Below, one piece after another: positions 5,080 to 7,830 of a stretch of DNA of 7,830 bases (positions are counted from its first letter, which is position 1; the number at the start of each line of letters is the position of its first letter). The position numbers were made by a program, and so were the translations under genes. The stretch lies in the NCBI GenBank assembly GCA_964472035.1, contig CAYYIT010000084.1:1-7830 (forward strand). Direction: 5' to 3'. The notes below the pieces were generated by a model that saw nothing but the letters and a program-made list of their open reading frames with translations, was not told the DNA's origin and made no database searches. The stretch comes from UBA3855 sp964472035 (GTDB lineage Bacteria; Bacillota; Clostridia; Oscillospirales; Ruminococcaceae).

Positions 5080-6377
5080 ACTTTCTCCTGTTCGCGTGCC
5101 TTATGTGTGATGTGCTTGTCAGAAAATTTCGAATAATGGAACCGCTGCTCGCTGTATAGTCCCTGATTGCCGGAGAGTGTATTGCTGATGCAGATGACGA
5201 TCAGGCAGAAGGGAAGGCATTCCATCCCGAACAGCTCCGCCGCAATGAGCAGCGATGCAAGCGGACAATTCGTCACGCTGCAGAACATTGCCACCATGCC
5301 CGCCGCAGCGCAAAGGGAGGGGGAGAGTCCGATCAGATGGCCGAAGACACATCCGAAAGTCGCGCCGACAAAAAAGCAGGGCACGATCTCACCACCCTTG
5401 AATCCGCCGGCCAGTGTAACAGCGGTGAAAAGAATTTTCAGCAGGAACGCATACCATACCGCTTCGCCGGCAATCGCTGCGTGGATAGAGGCTTCTCCGA
5501 GACCGTAGAAATCACCGCTGCGCACCAGCATACCCAGTGCCAGCAGTATCGCGGAAGCTGCAATGATGCGAAGATAGGGATTCCGGATCCTGTGTTCAAA
5601 GATCGCCTCCGTTCTGTGCAGCACTGTGCAGAAAAGTCTGCTGAGCATCGCACAGACGATCCCCAGCAGCAGCATCTGTAATGCCGTGACGGGGGTCAGC
5701 TCCGGGATCCCAAGGACTTCGTGGTGTGCAAGCGGATGGCCGAGCTGCGAAGCGATATAGGATGCTGTCAGTGATGAAACAGCGCAGGGGGCAAGGGCGG
5801 TATACCACATCTCGCCGATGCATTCCACCTCCATCACAAAGATCACCGCCGCAACGGGCGTCCGGAAGATCGCAGAAAATGCCGCACTCATGCCGCACAG
5901 GATCAGCAGCTGCTTGTCCTGCTTCCGGATCTTGAGCAGCTTGCCCATGAGGTTTCCGATGCTTCCGCCCAGCTGCAAAGCAGCACCTTCACGACCGGCA
6001 CTGCCGCCGCAGGTGTGGGTGATGATCGTGGACAGGAAGATCAGCGGTGCCATCTGAACGGGCAGCTCCGCCTCGGACCGCAGTGAGGCGATCACCATAT
6101 TGGTACCCCTGTCATCGTGGTTGCGCGTTACCTTGTACAGCCAGACAATCAGAAGACCGCCCACCGGCATCAGCAGCAGGATCCATGGGTGCTGTTCCCG
6201 CAAATGGATGCCCTTTTCAATGAGGGAAACAAAACAGGATCCGATCACGCCCAGCAGTGCGCCGAGCAGCAGCGAAAATACGATCCAGCCGAATAATCTA
6301 CGCAGATATAATACAGAACTGCTGCTCTGGAACCGAAGCCCTTTCTGATTTCTGGCAGCATCATGGAAGAAAGACAT
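5073..6377 (-). CDS. CLC-family anion transporter, probably CLC-F (fluoride/H+ antiporter) type
   Basis: A 434-residue polytopic membrane protein with many hydrophobic segments from about residue 28 to 402. CLC signatures are altered in the way I associate with the fluoride-exporting CLC-F subgroup. The usual GSGIP selectivity loop is replaced by RGTNMVI (90-96). The second motif is GGSAGREGAALQLGG (124-138), with gating Glu130 but Ala where Pro is usual. The third is GGFKGGEIVP (324-333) rather than GGIFAP. Such proteins expel F- using the proton gradient, but chloride transport cannot be excluded. Start ATG 6377 follows AAAGGG by eight bases. First gene of a minus-strand operon; its stop overlaps the start of the HAD gene. 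No fluoride riboswitch fits in the roughly 25-base leader. Confidence 0.88.
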   Translation of the reverse strand: MSFFHDAARNQKGLRFQSSSSVLYLRRLFGWIVFSLLLGALLGVIGSCFVSLIEKGIHLREQHPWILLLMPVGGLLIVWLYKVTRNHDDRGTNMVIASLRSEAELPVQMAPLIFLSTIITHTCGGSAGREGAALQLGGSIGNLMGKLLKIRKQDKQLLILCGMSAAFSAIFRTPVAAVIFVMEVECIGEMWYTALAPCAVSSLTASYIASQLGHPLAHHEVLGIPELTPVTALQMLLLGIVCAMLSRLFCTVLHRTEAIFEHRIRNPYLRIIAASAILLALGMLVRSGDFYGLGEASIHAAIAGEAVWYAFLLKILFTAVTLAGGFKGGEIVPCFFVGATFGCVFGHLIGLSPSLCAAAGMVAMFCSVTNCPLASLLIAAELFGMECLPFCLIVICISNTLSGNQGLYSEQRFHYSKFSDKHITHKAREQEKVC

Positions 6378-6408
6378 AGTACATACCCTTTCACATATCG
6401 TTTTTTAT

Positions 6409-6437
6409 ATTGTAAGGGATTTTGCATTTTTTGTCAA
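6409..6437 (-). promoter_or_regulatory. Near-consensus promoter of the CLC operon
   Basis: On the minus strand a perfect TTGACA (6437-6432) and TACAAT (6414-6409) are separated by 17 bases. Transcription should start near 6402, leaving about 25 bases before ATG 6377. That is enough for the AAAGGG ribosome binding site but not for a riboswitch. It points away from the promoter at 6505-6533; the two -35 boxes are about 67 bases apart. Confidence 0.85.
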
Positions 6438-6500
6438 GAGAATGGATCGGAACAGGAAAATGGCAGATTTTTCAGAAAAATTGTAAAAAAATCAAAAAAA

Positions 6501-6512
6501 GGTGTTTACACC
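6501..6512. promoter_or_regulatory. Operator-like palindrome over the -35 box
   Basis: GGTGT-TT-ACACC is a perfect 5-bp inverted repeat with a 2-base centre that completely covers the -35 hexamer of the VanY-like gene. A dimeric repressor bound here would block RNA polymerase. No matching regulator is identified. Confidence 0.5.
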
Positions 6513-6533
6513 ACGCGAAAACTGTGATATAAT
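6505..6533 (+). promoter_or_regulatory. Strong promoter of the VanY-like gene
   Basis: TTTACA (6505-6510) and a perfect TATAAT (6528-6533) have a 17-base spacer, and the -10 is extended by TG (6525-6526). Upstream, 6473-6500 is rich in A tracts and could act as an UP element. Transcription should start near 6540, leaving a leader of about 40 bases. Confidence 0.88.
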
Positions 6534-6534
6534 G

Positions 6535-6552
6535 AATCTATATAAATAGATT
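6535..6552. promoter_or_regulatory. Inverted repeat across the expected transcription start
   Basis: AATCTAT (6535-6541) and ATAGATT (6546-6552) pair perfectly around ATAA. It starts one base after the -10 box, so it could be a DNA operator at +1 or, if fully transcribed, a 5' mRNA hairpin. It adjoins a second repeat, sharing bases 6551-6552. Confidence 0.45.
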
Positions 6553-6566
6553 TCTGTAAACAGAAA
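6551..6566. promoter_or_regulatory. Inverted repeat in the leader, touching the ribosome binding site
   Basis: TTTCTGT-AA-ACAGAAA is a perfect 7-bp palindrome with a 2-base centre. The last AAA begins the AAAGGATGG ribosome binding region (6564-6572) ahead of ATG 6580. The tiny centre fits a protein-binding site better than an RNA hairpin. Confidence 0.5.
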
Positions 6567-6579
6567 GGATGGATACAAC

Positions 6580-7650
6580 ATGACACAAAGACCCCGCAAG
6601 AAAGCCTACAGGATCCGGTATGACAGAATCATTTTCGTACTTGCCATTTTCGTCGTTCTGATTCTGATCCTCTCTTCCTGCATCAGCAGCTGCGGCAAGA
6701 AAAAGCCCAAGGAAGGGACGGACAGCGTTGTAGACAATATGTCCACAGCCGATGGTTCCAGTACTCCGGACGGCGGCACACAGCAGACCTCCGGCAGTGA
6801 TATTCCCGCAGAGACTCAGGCGCCTGCACAGCTGACCTATGCCAATACCACGCTGGGTGCGGAAGAAGTACATCGCGGCAATCTGATCCTCGTCAACAAT
6901 GCGCATCCCTGTGAATTCGACTTCACTGCGATCGCAGAGGGAACCTCCACCGAGGTGCAGAAGGTGACGATCAAGAGCATTCTGGATACCAAGACCGCTT
7001 ATCATTATACTGCAGCTGACTGGGAAGTCGGCATGGATAAGGAAGCTGCTTACGCAATGGATGCATGGCTCGAAGGCTTCTACAGCGCGACCGGCAATTC
7101 CGATATCCGTATGATCCGCGGCTATAGTGCTGAATCCGAAGACCTCGACTTCCGCGCAGGCCGTACCTGCATGATCGGTACCTACCCCGCAGTCGGCAGC
7201 TCCAACTACTACAAGCAGGAAGGCACCTATGCCTGGGCCGGCGAGAACGCCCATAACTACGGCTTCGTGCTGCGTTACCCCGAAGGCAAGGAAGGCAAGT
7301 TCGACGAAACCATTTCTACCAACACCAATGCGGTGTTCCGCTATGTCGGCGTTGCAGCTGCAACCTACATGCACCAGAACAACCAGTGCCTTGAGGAATA
7401 CCTCGAGACGGTGAAGGGCTATTCCATTGATAATATGCTGAATGTCACAGCAGCAAATGCGACTTACGGCGTGTACTATGTTCCTGCCAATGCCAACGGC
7501 AGCACCAGCTTCTCCGTTCCGGCAGACAGCTCCCAGTACACCATCTCCGGCAACAACATGGACGGCTTTGTCGTAACCGTGACACTCTCCGGTACGGATG
7601 CCACAGCCAATGCCGCACCTGCAGCAACAGAGGCAGTGCCGGCGGAATAA
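6580..7650 (+). CDS. Membrane-anchored VanY/M15B carboxypeptidase homologue, probably inactive
   Basis: A 356-residue protein. The N-terminus is strongly basic, followed by a hydrophobic segment at 17-31 ending LSSC (Cys34), a possible lipobox (ISSC at Cys38 is a second). A Ser/Thr/Gly/Ala/Pro-rich linker follows to about 85. Residues 98-285 match M15B D-alanyl-D-alanine carboxypeptidases: NLILVNNAHPCEF (101-113), MIRGYSAES (178-186), WAGENAHNYGFVLRYPEGKE (219-238) and FRYVGVAAA (253-261). The zinc motif SxHxxGxAxD is replaced by LDFRAGRTCM (189-198), and EPWHxRYVG by TNAVFRYVG (249-257), so both His ligands, the Asp and the catalytic Glu appear lost. Active homologues trim peptidoglycan stem peptides; this one may only bind them. 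Residues 295-336 form a small beta-rich domain ending DGFVVTVTL, followed by an Ala-rich tail. Single gene with its own promoter and terminator. Confidence 0.85.
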   Translation: MTQRPRKKAYRIRYDRIIFVLAIFVVLILILSSCISSCGKKKPKEGTDSVVDNMSTADGSSTPDGGTQQTSGSDIPAETQAPAQLTYANTTLGAEEVHRGNLILVNNAHPCEFDFTAIAEGTSTEVQKVTIKSILDTKTAYHYTAADWEVGMDKEAAYAMDAWLEGFYSATGNSDIRMIRGYSAESEDLDFRAGRTCMIGTYPAVGSSNYYKQEGTYAWAGENAHNYGFVLRYPEGKEGKFDETISTNTNAVFRYVGVAAATYMHQNNQCLEEYLETVKGYSIDNMLNVTAANATYGVYYVPANANGSTSFSVPADSSQYTISGNNMDGFVVTVTLSGTDATANAAPAATEAVPAE

Positions 7651-7695
7651 ACGGAAAAGTGACCTATAAGACTGAGTACAGTCAAAAAAATACAA

Positions 7696-7727
7696 AAGGC
7701 GCTTTTGATGCAAGTCAAAAGCGCCTT
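7696..7727. terminator. Bidirectional intrinsic terminator
   Basis: A perfect 13-bp stem (AAGGCGCTTTTGA at 7696-7708, TCAAAAGCGCCTT at 7715-7727) with a 6-base loop lies 45 bases after the VanY-like stop. On the plus strand it is followed by GGGCTTTTATC, a short T run. On the minus strand it is followed by an almost unbroken T tract (7695-7683), making it a strong terminator for a gene entering from the right. Confidence 0.82.
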
Positions 7728-7758
7728 GGGCTTTTATCGATAAATCGGAATTTATAAG

Positions 7759-7830
7759 TGCCTCCGGCGGATTCATATTGGGACTCCGTCCCAAACCCTG
7801 CCAAAGGGACGGAGTCCCTTTGGAATCCCG
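7759..7830. repeat. Palindromic intergenic repeat, cut by the window edge
   Basis: It begins TGCCTCCGGCGG and then holds two adjacent palindromes: TTGGGAC-TCC-GTCCCAA (7778-7794) and CCAAAGGGAC-GGA-GTCCCTTTGG (7801-7823). The 13-base GGGACTCCGTCCC and GGGACGGAGTCCC are also reverse complements of each other, so the two hairpins compete with one long-range 13-bp stem. I associate this layout with repeats scattered between genes of gut Oscillospiraceae. It is probably a REP- or MITE-like element; copy number and full length cannot be seen here. Confidence 0.6.

Noticed and set aside
6378..6437. A fluoride riboswitch ahead of the CLC gene
   Set aside because: The predicted leader is only about 25 bases and I find no riboswitch-like GGCGATGG or CTGATGRC core on the minus strand between 6378 and 6500.
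6538..7794. A long minus-strand open frame (418 codons) antisense to the VanY-like gene
   Set aside because: It runs through the strong terminator and the promoter region, is rich in Cys, His and Gly as expected for an antisense shadow, and has no ribosome binding site or recognisable domain; the plus-strand gene has clear family motifs.
1..7830. CRISPR arrays, tRNA or rRNA genes, transposase genes, prophage genes
   Set aside because: No regularly spaced direct repeats, no tRNA-like cloverleaf or rRNA-like sequence, and no recombinase or transposase motifs were seen on either strand.

Overview
The window looks like a chromosomal segment from a low-GC-phylum gut anaerobe (Bacillota, Clostridia), most likely Ruminococcus or a close Oscillospiraceae relative. 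The grounds are AGGAGG-type ribosome binding sites, sigma-A-type promoters, moderate GC, a zinc-ribbon membrane protein beside a small Ser/Thr kinase and an XRE-type regulator, an RlmD-type rRNA methyltransferase with a Clostridia-style C-terminal extension, and a palindromic 'CTCCGGCGG...GGGAC...GTCCC' intergenic repeat at the right edge. The taxon is inferred from protein style, not from a marker gene.

Left region (1-2393): a probable gene end and hairpin, then a signalling-like cluster. A membrane protein with a cytoplasmic zinc ribbon and an extracytoplasmic domain (161-1138, +) converges with an XRE-family regulator (1131-1568, -); their stop codons share one 8-bp palindrome. The regulator is divergent from a minimal Ser/Thr kinase (1652-2350, +), with about 80 bp between them for both promoters. 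The kinase reads DFN instead of DFG and has no recognisable glycine loop. An AT-rich gap with no credible gene follows (2394-2712).

Middle region (2713-6437): one minus-strand operon with overlapping or nearly abutting genes, driven by a near-consensus promoter (6409-6437). The order of transcription is a CLC anion transporter with CLC-F (fluoride/H+ antiporter) type signatures, a HAD-family phosphatase, an unrecognised 82-aa protein, and RlmD. The HAD gene has an in-frame TGA at codon 12, exactly where the Gly of the catalytic DxDG motif should be. Its true start, with a good ribosome binding site, lies 13 codons upstream of the longest open frame, so the gene is interrupted and the open remainder lacks both catalytic aspartates.

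Right region (6501-7830): a strong extended -10 promoter surrounded by three inverted repeats drives a lipoprotein-like VanY/M15B D,D-carboxypeptidase homologue (6580-7650). It keeps the fold signatures but appears to have lost every zinc-binding and catalytic residue, so it is probably a pseudoenzyme. A strong bidirectional terminator and the start of a palindromic intergenic repeat close the window.

The best leads are the TGA inside the HAD active-site motif, the VanY-like pseudopeptidase with its layered operator-like region, and the regulator/kinase/zinc-ribbon cluster.
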